Assembly (NCBI GenBank): GCA_964578535.1
Contig: CAZODI010000012.1
Span: 1-64,000, forward strand
Reading direction: 5' to 3'
Source of the DNA: PHBD01 sp964578535
GTDB lineage: Bacteria > Desulfobacterota > Syntrophia > Syntrophales > PHBD01
Length of the DNA: 64,000 nucleotides
Both the position numbers and the translations under genes were made by a program. The notes beneath the pieces are model-generated. The model did no database searches, was not told the DNA's origin, and saw only the letters and a list, made by a program, of their open reading frames with translations. Each line of letters begins with the position of its first letter. The stretch's first letter is position 1. Shown here piece after piece: positions 17,015 through 24,565 of this stretch.

Positions 17015-18010
17015 CTACCCTTTCAGTTCGTCCCAGGACTGGATGCACTCCACCTTGTTCATGAGCTTGGCGAATTCCAGGTTTACCCGATCCTGGAAAT
17101 AGCCGACCTCTTCCTTGCTCAAGTGGCGGAAGCGCCCCTGCAACTTCAGGTAATCCGTCACGGGCCGGAGCTTTTCCGGCTTCTCCACGGTCAGGCGGTA
17201 CTTCCCGTTCTCCACTTCGTAGAGGGGGAAGATTCCCGTTTCTACCGCCAGGCGTCCCAGCTTGATGCAGTCCTTCGATTCGGCCCGCCAGCCCGTGGGG
17301 CATACGGCAAGGCAATGGATATAGGCGGGGCCTTTGACGGCACGGGCCTTCTTGACCTTGTTCATGAAGTCGATGGGGTAACTGTGGCAGGCCGTGGCCA
17401 CGTAGGGAACGTTGTGGGCCACCATGATCTCGGGCACGTTCTTCTTCCAGGTCCGGTTGCCCGGGCTGGCCGCGCCCGCCGGGGCCGTCGTCGTGGAGGC
17501 ACCGAAGGGCGTCGCGCTGGAGCGCTGGATGCCCGTGTTCATGTAGGCCTCGTTGTCGAAGCAGACGTACAGCATGTCGTGGCCCCGCTCCATGGCTCCC
17601 GAGAGGGCCTGGAGACCGATGTCCACGGTCCCGCCGTCGCCGCCGATGGCCACGGTTTTGATGTAGCGGTCGGGGATCCGCCCCTTCCGCCGGAGGACCT
17701 TCAGGCCCGTCTCAACGCCGGCGCCGACAGCCGCCGCGTTGGGGAAGGCCACGTGGATCCAGGGCAGCTTCCACGCCGTGGTGGGATACAGGGTCGAGAT
17801 GACCTCCATGCAGCCCGTGGCGTTGGCGATGACCGTCTCTTTCCCGAGGGCCTTGCACATCAGGCGGATCGCCAGGGCCTCGCCGCATCCCTGGCAGGCC
17901 CGGTGGCCGCAGCTGAAATATTCTTCCCGGTCCACCAGTTTCCCGGCGAACAGGTCAAAGTTCGAAACCAATCCCGTCGCGTAATTGGGTGTAACCGTCA
18001 AGGTGCTCAT
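17015..18010 (-). CDS. porB: Pyruvate:ferredoxin oxidoreductase, beta subunit
   Basis: The beta subunit binds thiamine pyrophosphate and a 4Fe-4S cluster. In this 331-residue protein the cluster ligands are CQGCGEAL near the N-terminus (with C56-type NATGCMEV downstream), and the TPP signature is GGDGGTVDIGLQALSGAMER ending in a DNEAYMNTG box. Length is normal for the four-subunit enzyme. One base separates its ATG from the alpha-subunit stop, and the flavoprotein follows after about 60 bases. Substrate could be another 2-oxoacid, but the alpha subunit and the gene order por-C-D-A-B favour pyruvate. Confidence 0.92.
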   Translation of the reverse strand: MSTLTVTPNYATGLVSNFDLFAGKLVDREEYFSCGHRACQGCGEALAIRLMCKALGKETVIANATGCMEVISTLYPTTAWKLPWIHVAFPNAAAVGAGVETGLKVLRRKGRIPDRYIKTVAIGGDGGTVDIGLQALSGAMERGHDMLYVCFDNEAYMNTGIQRSSATPFGASTTTAPAGAASPGNRTWKKNVPEIMVAHNVPYVATACHSYPIDFMNKVKKARAVKGPAYIHCLAVCPTGWRAESKDCIKLGRLAVETGIFPLYEVENGKYRLTVEKPEKLRPVTDYLKLQGRFRHLSKEEVGYFQDRVNLEFAKLMNKVECIQSWDELKG

Positions 18011-18011
18011 C

Positions 18012-19181
18012 TTACTCCCTCACACCGTAGATTTGGTAAGCATCGCCGGACTTCCTGGCCTTGGGGGCTCCCTCGACCATCTTCATGAAGTCCTCCACGC
18101 GGACGTCCCTTCCGCCGAGGCCGATGATGTAGTTGACGATCTCGGGCCGGTTCGGCTGATCGTACAGGGCGCCGCGGATCTCCGAGCAGACGGGGCCGCC
18201 GGGGCCGCCGTAGGAAACGGCCCGGTCGGTCACGACCAGCGTCTTCGCCCCTCGGACGGCCTTGCGGATCTCGTCGAAGGGGAAGGGCCGCCAGAGCTTC
18301 AGCTTCAGGAGCCCGACCTTCACGCCCTTCTTGCGCAGTTCGTCGACGGCCATTTCCGCCGTCTCGCCCATGGAGCCCATGGTCAAAAGCAGGATTTCCG
18401 CGCCCGAGGTCTTGTAGGAGGCGACCGGCTCGTATTTCCGGCCGAACATCTTCTCCCATTCCTTCCAGATCTCGATGATGACCTTCTTCGCGTTCACCGT
18501 GGCCACGTCCCGGGCCTTTACGGCTTCCGTGTAGATGTCCGGCAGCCCCAGGGTGCCCATGGAGAGGGGATGGTCCGGGTGCAGGGAGGCGAAGGGCTTG
18601 TAGGGCGGCAGGAACTTGTTGACCTGCGCCTGGGTGGGGAAGACGATGGGCTCCACCACGTGGGTGAGCTGGAACCCGTCCATGTTGACGTTGATGGGCA
18701 GGAGGACATCGGGATGCTCGGCGATCTTGAAGGCCTGGATGAACATGTCCACCGCTTCCTGGCCGTTGTCGGCGAAGATGGACAGCCACCCGGAGTCGCG
18801 CTGCATGATGATGTCGCTGTGATCGTTCCAGATGTTGATGGGTCCCGAGACGGCCCGGTTGCCGAGGCCCATGACCACGGGCAGCCGCATGGCCGGCGTG
18901 ATGGGCAGGATCTCGTGCATGTACATCAGGCCCTGGGAGCTGGTGGCCGTGAAGGTCCGTGCTCCCGTCCCGGAGGCGCCCATGACGGCGCTCAGGGCCG
19001 AGTGCTCCGACTCGACGGTGATGTACTCGGCGTCGATCCTCCCGTCCGCGACGATATCGGCCAGGTGCTCGGCGATGTGCGTGTTCGGGGTGATGGGATA
19101 ACAGGCGGCCACGTCGATGTTGCAGAGGGCGACCGCTTCCGCTGCGGCGACCGCCACTTCCATTCCAACGGGTTTTGTCAT
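18012..19181 (-). CDS. porA: Pyruvate:ferredoxin oxidoreductase, alpha subunit
   Basis: The 389-residue subunit carries the pyrimidine-side TPP region: CYPITPNTHIAEHLA near the N-terminus, an ESEHSALSAVMGAS stretch with the catalytic-site glutamate, and TFTATSSQGLMYM. The C-terminal half shows the LKLWRPFPFDEIRKA and a DRAVSYGGPGGPV segment typical of PorA. It overlaps porD by four bases (ATGA at 19178-19181). With the beta, gamma and delta subunits adjacent, it forms the cytoplasmic enzyme that converts pyruvate and CoA to acetyl-CoA, CO2 and reduced ferredoxin, or the reverse in autotrophic metabolism. Confidence 0.93.
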   Translation of the reverse strand: MTKPVGMEVAVAAAEAVALCNIDVAACYPITPNTHIAEHLADIVADGRIDAEYITVESEHSALSAVMGASGTGARTFTATSSQGLMYMHEILPITPAMRLPVVMGLGNRAVSGPINIWNDHSDIIMQRDSGWLSIFADNGQEAVDMFIQAFKIAEHPDVLLPINVNMDGFQLTHVVEPIVFPTQAQVNKFLPPYKPFASLHPDHPLSMGTLGLPDIYTEAVKARDVATVNAKKVIIEIWKEWEKMFGRKYEPVASYKTSGAEILLLTMGSMGETAEMAVDELRKKGVKVGLLKLKLWRPFPFDEIRKAVRGAKTLVVTDRAVSYGGPGGPVCSEIRGALYDQPNRPEIVNYIIGLGGRDVRVEDFMKMVEGAPKARKSGDAYQIYGVRE

Positions 19182-19471
19182 GACTCGTGACCCTCCTCAA
19201 TCATGCTGATGGCGGACGGCCAGCATTCGTGGGCGCAGATGCCGCAGCCCTTGCAGTAATCCAGGTCAGCCGCGAAAAATCCGTCGGGTCCCTCCTGGAC
19301 ACATCCTTCGGGACAGAAGATATAGCAGACCCCGCACTTGATGCATTTGCTGTTGTCCCACACCGGCTTCAGGGAACGCCAGGGTCCCGTCTTGAAGGAA
19401 CGGGCGTTGCCCGGCTCGAAAACGATCCCTCCGGTGTTATATTCCTTCCATGTTTCCGGCCACTTCTTCAT
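19178..19471 (-). CDS. porD: Pyruvate:ferredoxin oxidoreductase, delta (ferredoxin) subunit
   Basis: A two-cluster ferredoxin of 97 residues from the ATG at 19471. The ligands are CIKCGVCYIFCPEGC and CKGCGICAHECWPSA, i.e. two CxxCxxCxxxC sets of which the second has W in place of the usual P after its last cysteine+1. A GTG at 19492 is in frame but its ribosome-binding site is too close; AGAGG lies nine bases before the chosen ATG. It transfers electrons from the PorB cluster to external ferredoxin. It sits between porC and porA, the standard order. Confidence 0.9.
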   Translation of the reverse strand: MKKWPETWKEYNTGGIVFEPGNARSFKTGPWRSLKPVWDNSKCIKCGVCYIFCPEGCVQEGPDGFFAADLDYCKGCGICAHECWPSAISMIEEGHES

Positions 19472-19534
19472 ATTAGCAACCTCTCTTGTCACGCTTCCCC
19501 GGGGGAAGCGGGCATGGTTTCATCCGTCAATGAA

Positions 19535-20092
19535 TCAGCTGAGCTTGACCTCGTCGTAGGCGCGCTTGAGGGCCTTCAGGTTCTTCTGGGCGATCCGGCC
19601 GAACCGGTGCTCCACGGGCTCCTTGAGGGCGGCCAGCTTGACCACGTTCGTTACCTTCAGGAGCGCCCCCAGCATGGTGGTGTTCGTGATGGGTACGCCC
19701 AGCTCGCTCCAGGCGATCCCCGTGGCATCCACCGTGGCGATCTTCCCGTCGAAGCCGGCGTTCTTTTTCTTCAGTAGGTCCCGTACCTCGCCGGCCTTCT
19801 TCGCCGTGTTTACGATCAGGGTCCCGCTCGGCTTCAGCCCGGCGACCACGGCCGGCCCGATCTGGCTCTCGTCGAGAACCACCGATACATCCGGATTGTA
19901 AATGCGGGATCGGATTTTGATCTGTTTGGTGTCCACCCGGTTGAATGCCTCCACCGGCGCCCCCCGTCGTTCGGGGCCGAAGCTCGGGAAGCCCTGGGCG
20001 AACTTGCCTTCGTCGATTGCCGCCATGGCCAGGAGCTCCACGGACGTAACCGCTCCCTGGCCCCCCCTTCCATGCCATCGGATCTCCAACAT
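19535..20092 (-). CDS. porC: Pyruvate:ferredoxin oxidoreductase, gamma subunit
   Basis: The 185-residue protein opens with IRWHGRGGQGAVTSVELLA, the hallmark of the gamma domain, and contains GPERRGAPVEAFNRV and NTTMLGALLKVT. It is the first gene of the operon por C-D-A-B followed by the two electron-transfer genes. GAGGGAG precedes the ATG. No feature suggests an isoform specialised for indolepyruvate or 2-oxoisovalerate, but gamma subunits do not discriminate well. Confidence 0.92.
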   Translation of the reverse strand: MLEIRWHGRGGQGAVTSVELLAMAAIDEGKFAQGFPSFGPERRGAPVEAFNRVDTKQIKIRSRIYNPDVSVVLDESQIGPAVVAGLKPSGTLIVNTAKKAGEVRDLLKKKNAGFDGKIATVDATGIAWSELGVPITNTTMLGALLKVTNVVKLAALKEPVEHRFGRIAQKNLKALKRAYDEVKLS

Positions 20093-20189
20093 GTGCTTTT
20101 TCTCCCTCGTGGATTATCCTCTTGTGGATATTTTCGCCGCTGATCCCTTCTGGGGTGCGGCCTCCCCCCCCTTTGAAACCGGCGATTTG

Positions 20190-20216
20190 GTATCTTAAAT
20201 CCGGAGAACCTGTCAA
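20190..20216 (-). promoter_or_regulatory. Possible promoter of the por operon
   Basis: A perfect TTGACA on the minus strand (20211-20216) is followed 16-17 bases later by ATACC-type sequence that is a poor -10. It is the only good -35 box in the 225-base gap before porC, so it is listed with low confidence. Confidence 0.3.
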
Positions 20217-20317
20217 TGAAATTTTCAAAACCCGCGCCAGTGTTGGAACAGCGGCGCCCCATCTTTCTGTAACCGGTCAGTCCGTGAATTTTACAGGCAT
20301 ATCCCACGGCGGATTTC

Positions 20318-21076
20318 TCAGTCGTCCGGGCAGGCGGGAGCGGTCTTCCGGAAGTAGCGGATTCCCGTCACGATGAGAACCGCGGCGAAGACAACCCTGA
20401 GGATGTGCTCCGGCAGGAAAGCGGCCACGATGCCGCCCGCTACCGTCCCGGCCAGGATTCCCGGGATGAGCCCCGGGAGAACGGTTTTCTTGACGCTGCC
20501 GAGGCGCCAGTGGGCCCAGGCCCCGATGGCACTGACCGGAACCATGGCGAGAAGCGAGCTGCCCTGGGCCGGCTGCTGATCGAACCCTGCCAGGAGAACC
20601 ATGAAGGCGATCATGATCGCCCCGCCGCCCACGCCCATCAGCCCCGACAGGAACCCCGTGACGGCCCCGCCGGCCAGGAGAACGGCGGCCCAGATCCAGT
20701 CCCTCGCCGAGGCCGCCGTCAGCGTGAAAAGCCAGGGCTTCGCCAGGAGCAGCGCCGAAGAGATGATCAGAAACAACCCGAAGGCGTGCAGGAGATTCCG
20801 CTCCGGCATGGTCCTGCAGAGCCGGGCCCCCGCGCGGATGGGCCAGAACGCCCCCGCCGCCAGGAGCAGGGCCGCCGTCCAGTCCACGTGGTCGAAAAAG
20901 GCGTAGGTTGCCGCGCCGGCGATCCCGGTAAAGACGACCGCCACGAGGCTGGTGCCGTGGCAGACATGCTGGGGCAGCTTCAGGAAGCGGCCCATCAGCG
21001 GGATCATCAGGACGCCGCCGCCCATCCCCACCATGCCGCCGAAGACACCGGAAACCAGGCCGATCCAGAAGTTCAT
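20318..21076 (-). CDS. TauE/SafE-family membrane permease
   Basis: A 252-residue integral membrane protein with about seven or eight hydrophobic segments. The two glycine-rich boxes VFGGMVGMGGGVLMIPLM near the N-terminus and GLMGVGGGAIMIAFMVLL in the second half are the duplicated signature of the TauE/SafE (DUF81) family, which exports sulfite, sulfoacetate or related organic anions. It stands alone between the por operon and nth, with no sulfur-metabolism gene beside it, so its substrate cannot be assigned. Confidence 0.85.
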   Translation of the reverse strand: MNFWIGLVSGVFGGMVGMGGGVLMIPLMGRFLKLPQHVCHGTSLVAVVFTGIAGAATYAFFDHVDWTAALLLAAGAFWPIRAGARLCRTMPERNLLHAFGLFLIISSALLLAKPWLFTLTAASARDWIWAAVLLAGGAVTGFLSGLMGVGGGAIMIAFMVLLAGFDQQPAQGSSLLAMVPVSAIGAWAHWRLGSVKKTVLPGLIPGILAGTVAGGIVAAFLPEHILRVVFAAVLIVTGIRYFRKTAPACPDD

Positions 21077-21136
21077 GCCAGCCGCCGCCGTTTCATATTT
21101 TCTCCGGAATCCGTTGCCGCACAGGCCTTCCGGCCG

Positions 21137-21793
21137 TCAGCGGCTTCTCGATACGCCGACCCGATCGCAGAACGGACCGACGGGACAGCGGGTGCAGAGA
21201 GGCGAGACGGGCTTGCAGACGGTCCTGCCGAAGGCCACCATCAGCGTGTTGTAGCGGCTCCACCAGCGGACGGGCAGTTTCGCCCGGAGGGCCGTCTCCG
21301 TCTCCTCCGGTGTCTTCGTCGCCACGTATCCCAGCCGGTTCGAGATCCGGTGGACGTGAGTGTCCACGCAGATGCCGTCGATCCCGTATCCCAGCGAGAG
21401 GACCAGGTTCGCGGTCTTCCGGCCGACGCCCTTGAGGCTCAGGAGGTCCTCCATCGTGTCGGGCACCCGCCCCCCGAAGCGTTCGATCAGGTCCCGGCAG
21501 ACGGTGTGAATCGTCCGGGCCTTTGTCCGGTAGAAGCCGACGGGAAAGACGGTCCGGGCAATGGTCTCCTCGGGAAGGGCCAGCATCTTCGCGGGGGTGT
21601 CGGCCAGGCGGAAGAGGCGATCGGAAGCCTCCGCGGTCACCTCGTCCTTGGTGCGGAGGCTGAGGAGGGTGGAAATCAAAAGCAGGAAGGGATCGGCATG
21701 ATCGTCGGCGAGGGCGGAGACGATGGGCATGTCCCAGCCGGGAAGGTTCTTCTCCAGGATGGCGAGGATTTTCGTGATGGCCCGATCGTTCAC
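21137..21793 (-). CDS. nth: Endonuclease III
   Basis: DNA glycosylase/AP lyase for oxidised pyrimidines in base-excision repair. The 218-residue product has the helix-hairpin-helix LKGVGRKTANLVLSLG with its catalytic lysine, the downstream catalytic aspartate in VDTHVHRISNRLG, and the four cluster cysteines in the spacing C-x6-C-x2-C-x5-C (CKPVSPLCTRCPVGPFC) near the C-terminus. Size and motif order are canonical. It is transcribed alone, downstream of the fdhE terminator. Confidence 0.95.
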   Translation of the reverse strand: MNDRAITKILAILEKNLPGWDMPIVSALADDHADPFLLLISTLLSLRTKDEVTAEASDRLFRLADTPAKMLALPEETIARTVFPVGFYRTKARTIHTVCRDLIERFGGRVPDTMEDLLSLKGVGRKTANLVLSLGYGIDGICVDTHVHRISNRLGYVATKTPEETETALRAKLPVRWWSRYNTLMVAFGRTVCKPVSPLCTRCPVGPFCDRVGVSRSR

Positions 21794-21813
21794 GGGAGAC
21801 CTCGCTTTTCAGA

Positions 21814-21845
21814 AAAGGGGGCAGATTTGAAATCCGCCCCCTTTA
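21814..21845 (-). terminator. Palindromic terminator downstream of fdhE
   Basis: Arms AAAGGGGGC(A/G)GATTT and its complement face each other over a tiny loop, flanked by A-runs and T-runs on both sides so it can act in either direction. The same core occurs as inverted copies around 44.2 and 44.7 kb, and half of it at 303-314, so it is a recurrent terminator type in this genome. Confidence 0.75.
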
Positions 21846-21901
21846 TATGTTTTCACAACGAAGCATCCGGCCAATTTCCAAAGCCGCTACTCTTCACCCC
21901 A

Positions 21902-22026
21902 AGCGACCCTGCAAAATGCGCGCAGGCAAGGCGCGCGAGTCGTAAGGAGGGAGGCGTACCCCTGTGTACGCCGCACCGACGAGGGACAATGCGCAACGCA
22001 GCATCCGCGCATTTTCCAGGGTCGCT
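21902..22026. repeat. Foldback element of about 125 bp abutting the fdhE stop codon
   Basis: The ends are 21-base inverted repeats with one mismatch (21902-21922 and 22006-22026; core CGACCCTG...AAAATGCGCG). Inside is a second hairpin, GGCGTAC/GTACGCC around 21952-21972, and further GC-rich pairing. The right end overlaps the fdhE stop codon, so the element may have supplied it. It looks like a non-coding, multi-copy intergenic repeat (MITE-like or a structured RNA). The copy number cannot be judged here. Confidence 0.7.
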
Positions 22027-22867
22027 ACTCGTAGCCTTCCTCGTTGGCCAGTATGTCGAGATGGAGCGTCGCAATATCCTCCACGTCCAGGTTGGCCTCC
22101 TTCTTCAGCTCCCGGAAGTCCACCATCTTGATGTAGCGCTTGCAGACGTTGCAGACATCGACCCGGTAGCGCTCCTCCCCTTCGACGGTGAAATAGGCAA
22201 GGCTGTCGTGCTCCTCGTTTCCGCAGAAGGGGCACTTGATGCGGCGGAAGTTCCATTCGTACCCGCACTGGCTGCAGAACAGGTAGCGGAACCCCTCCTC
22301 CTGCCGGATCTCGCCGATCTTGGGCTCCTTGCCGCAGACGGGGCAATAGCCTTCCGTCCAGTTGGCAGCGGCGATCCGGCTTCCGTAGCGGGCGGCCTGA
22401 CGGGAGAGGAACGGGCGAAGGCTCTCCTCCAGGAACAGGTCGATGAGATCGAAGGTCTCGCTGTCCGCCCCCTCCTCTTCGCCCTGATCCTCGTCGGCAT
22501 CGTCCGGGGCAAAGGAGCGGTGGATCAGGTCCTCGAAATCGATCTCGCCGTCCCGGATCCTCCGGGCCACGTCCCCCGTCTCCCCCGGAACGCGCCGCTC
22601 GGCGATCTCGAGGAGCTCAAGGAAGTATTCCTTCGGCCGGGAAAGATCATACGAGCCGCCGAGCACGTCCACCAGGGGAAATCCCCCCCCGATCTTGGAC
22701 TCGACGAGCCGCTCGTCCAGGGAAAACGTTTCTTCGTCCATCTCCTGGAGATACTTTTCCCGGAGGATGAGGATATCTCCGAGGATGTCCAGGAGCTCCT
22801 CGTAGTGAGGCGACTCCTTCTTATATTCTTCAATGGTTTTAAGTGCTTCTTTCAGTTTCTGCGGCAT
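22025..22867 (-). CDS. fdhE: Formate dehydrogenase accessory protein FdhE
   Basis: A 280-residue cytoplasmic chaperone for assembly of formate dehydrogenase. The C-terminal half carries four zinc/iron-type CxxC pairs in the FdhE order: CPVC, CSQC (within FCSQCGYEWNFRRIKCPFC) and CNVC near the end, with the WNFRR and CPFCGN boxes between. The ATG at 22867 is chosen because AAAGGA lies eight bases upstream and the family usually starts about here; a much longer in-frame extension has no homologous features. No formate dehydrogenase gene is in the window, so its client lies elsewhere. Confidence 0.9.
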   Translation of the reverse strand: MPQKLKEALKTIEEYKKESPHYEELLDILGDILILREKYLQEMDEETFSLDERLVESKIGGGFPLVDVLGGSYDLSRPKEYFLELLEIAERRVPGETGDVARRIRDGEIDFEDLIHRSFAPDDADEDQGEEEGADSETFDLIDLFLEESLRPFLSRQAARYGSRIAAANWTEGYCPVCGKEPKIGEIRQEEGFRYLFCSQCGYEWNFRRIKCPFCGNEEHDSLAYFTVEGEERYRVDVCNVCKRYIKMVDFRELKKEANLDVEDIATLHLDILANEEGYE

Positions 22868-22997
22868 GTGCCGGGTCCTTTCCGAAATTTCGTTGAGCGG
22901 TGTATATAACCTTTCCCCCGGGAGTTCAAGAAAAGTTCCCGCGAGAGATTTCAAGGAGATAGGCTTTCTGCGGCATCGTTGACCGGACAAGGCGGGA

Positions 22998-24380
22998 ATG
23001 GTAGGAAGCCTTTTGGAAAGGACGGGCGGAATGAAGAAGAAGGAACGCGGGGAGTCTCCGGAGGAGCACCCCATCGTCGTGGTCGGAGCCGGCGCGGGAG
23101 GAATGATGGCGGCTGGCCGGGCGGCCGAATGCGGCCGGGCGGTGATGCTTCTGGAAAAGACGGACCAGCCGGGGAGGAAGATCCTGGTCAGCGGCAAGGG
23201 CCGCTGCAACCTGTCGAACACGAAAGAGCTCCGGGACTTCATCGCCATGTTCGGGGAGAACGGGCCTTTTCTCCACGGTGCCTTCCGGCGCTTCTTCCGG
23301 GAGGAATTGCTGGATCTCCTGGGGCGCTTCGGCCTCGAGACCAAGAGCGAACGGGGAGGGAGAATCTTCCCCGCCTCCGACCGCGCCGCCGACGTCGTAG
23401 AGGCCCTCCGCCGGTACCTGTCCGCGGGAGGCGTGCAGGTCCGGACCCGCACCCGGGTCTCCGGGCTGCGCCTGGAAGGCAGCCACGTGGCCGGCGTCGA
23501 GACGGAGGCGGGATGGATCCCCGCCCGGGCCGTCATCCTGGCGGCCGGCGGATCCACCTGGCCGGCCACGGGATCCACCGGCGACGGCTATGCCATAGCC
23601 CGTGCCGCCGGCCACACCCTCGTCCCGCTCCGACCCGCCCTGGTGCCCCTCGTCGTCGAGGAGACCGGCACCGCCCGGTCCATGCAGGGCGTCAGCCTGC
23701 GGAACGTGCGACTCACCGCGTACGCCTGCCGGGCCGGGGAGATCCGGGAGGACCGGGAACCGGCCCGGGATGTTGGACGGGGCATCCCGGGGAAAAAGCC
23801 GTCCGGGCGGATCATCGAGAGTCGCATGGGCGAGATGATGCTGACCCACTTCGGGATCGGCGGACCCGTCACGCTGCTCATGAGCCTGGCCGTGGTGGAC
23901 GCCCTGAAGCAGGGCCCCGTCTCGGTGGCCGTCGACTTCAAGCCCGCCCTGACCCGGGAGCAGCTCCGGGACCGCCTCCAGCGAGACCTGGACCGCCATG
24001 GAAAGAGATCCGCCACCCGGATCCTGGAGGGGCTCCTGCCCCGGAAGGCCGCCGGGGCCTTCCTCGAGCGGTGGGGCATCGCCCCGGACCGGCAGGCCGG
24101 CCAGGTGACGGCGTCGGAGCGGGACGCACTCCTGGGCCTCCTGAAGTCCTTCCGCTTCAACATCCGCAGCTCCCTCCCCATGTCCGCCGCCATCGTCACC
24201 GCCGGGGGCATTTCCCTCAAGGAAGTGAACCCCCGGACCATGGCGTCCCGTCTCGTGGAAGGGCTTTTCTTCTGCGGCGAGATCCTGGACCTGGACGCCG
24301 ACACGGGGGGGTACAACCTCCAGGCCGCCTTCTCCACGGGATACGTGGCCGGAGAGTCAGCGGCGAGCGCAACCTTTTGA
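22998..24380 (+). CDS. BaiN/YhiN (HI0933-like) family FAD-dependent oxidoreductase
   Basis: A 460-residue flavoprotein. The FAD site is IVVVGAGAGGMMAAGRAAE, followed by the family box KTDQPGRKILVSGKGRCNLSN, and closes with a GEILDLDADTGGYNLQAAFS region that is diagnostic of the HI0933/YhiN group. The GSTWPATGSTGDGY stretch is also conserved. The physiological substrate of the family is uncertain; the BaiN subgroup of gut bacteria acts on bile-acid intermediates, but that cannot be carried over. An alternative ATG at 23031 begins nearer the FAD domain; neither start has a clearly better ribosome-binding site. It is divergent from fdhE. Confidence 0.88.
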   Translation: MVGSLLERTGGMKKKERGESPEEHPIVVVGAGAGGMMAAGRAAECGRAVMLLEKTDQPGRKILVSGKGRCNLSNTKELRDFIAMFGENGPFLHGAFRRFFREELLDLLGRFGLETKSERGGRIFPASDRAADVVEALRRYLSAGGVQVRTRTRVSGLRLEGSHVAGVETEAGWIPARAVILAAGGSTWPATGSTGDGYAIARAAGHTLVPLRPALVPLVVEETGTARSMQGVSLRNVRLTAYACRAGEIREDREPARDVGRGIPGKKPSGRIIESRMGEMMLTHFGIGGPVTLLMSLAVVDALKQGPVSVAVDFKPALTREQLRDRLQRDLDRHGKRSATRILEGLLPRKAAGAFLERWGIAPDRQAGQVTASERDALLGLLKSFRFNIRSSLPMSAAIVTAGGISLKEVNPRTMASRLVEGLFFCGEILDLDADTGGYNLQAAFSTGYVAGESAASATF

Positions 24381-24412
24381 TATATTTTCTGATTCAACGA
24401 GACAACAATTTA

Positions 24413-24441
24413 TTGTCAAAACGCCGGGAAACGGTTATAGG
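24413..24441 (+). promoter_or_regulatory. Candidate sigma-70 promoter of the acyl-CoA synthetase gene
   Basis: TTGTCA (24413-24418), 17 bases, then TATAGG (24436-24441), in the 185-base gap after the flavoprotein gene. It leaves a leader of roughly 115 bases before the ATG at 24566. Confidence 0.45.
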
Positions 24442-24565
24442 CGGGGGCCGGGACGCTGGACGTGCCCGGAAACAGGTCGGGAAAATCCGATTGTCAGCCG
24501 AAGACGTGATGCGCAGCGGGGGGGACGGGCGCAATCGCGGAAGATATGGGTGCAAGGAGAGAGCC

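Noticed and set aside
20405..22909. Very long plus-strand open frame of over 800 codons
   Set aside because: It runs antisense through the TauE permease, nth and fdhE genes, all of which have clear motifs; it is an artefact of GC-rich DNA lacking stop codons.
22979..24565. Upstream extension of the acyl-CoA synthetase frame
   Set aside because: The extension overlaps the flavoprotein gene in another frame and gives Arg/Pro-rich sequence; the ribosome-binding site at 24553-24558 and family length mark the real start.
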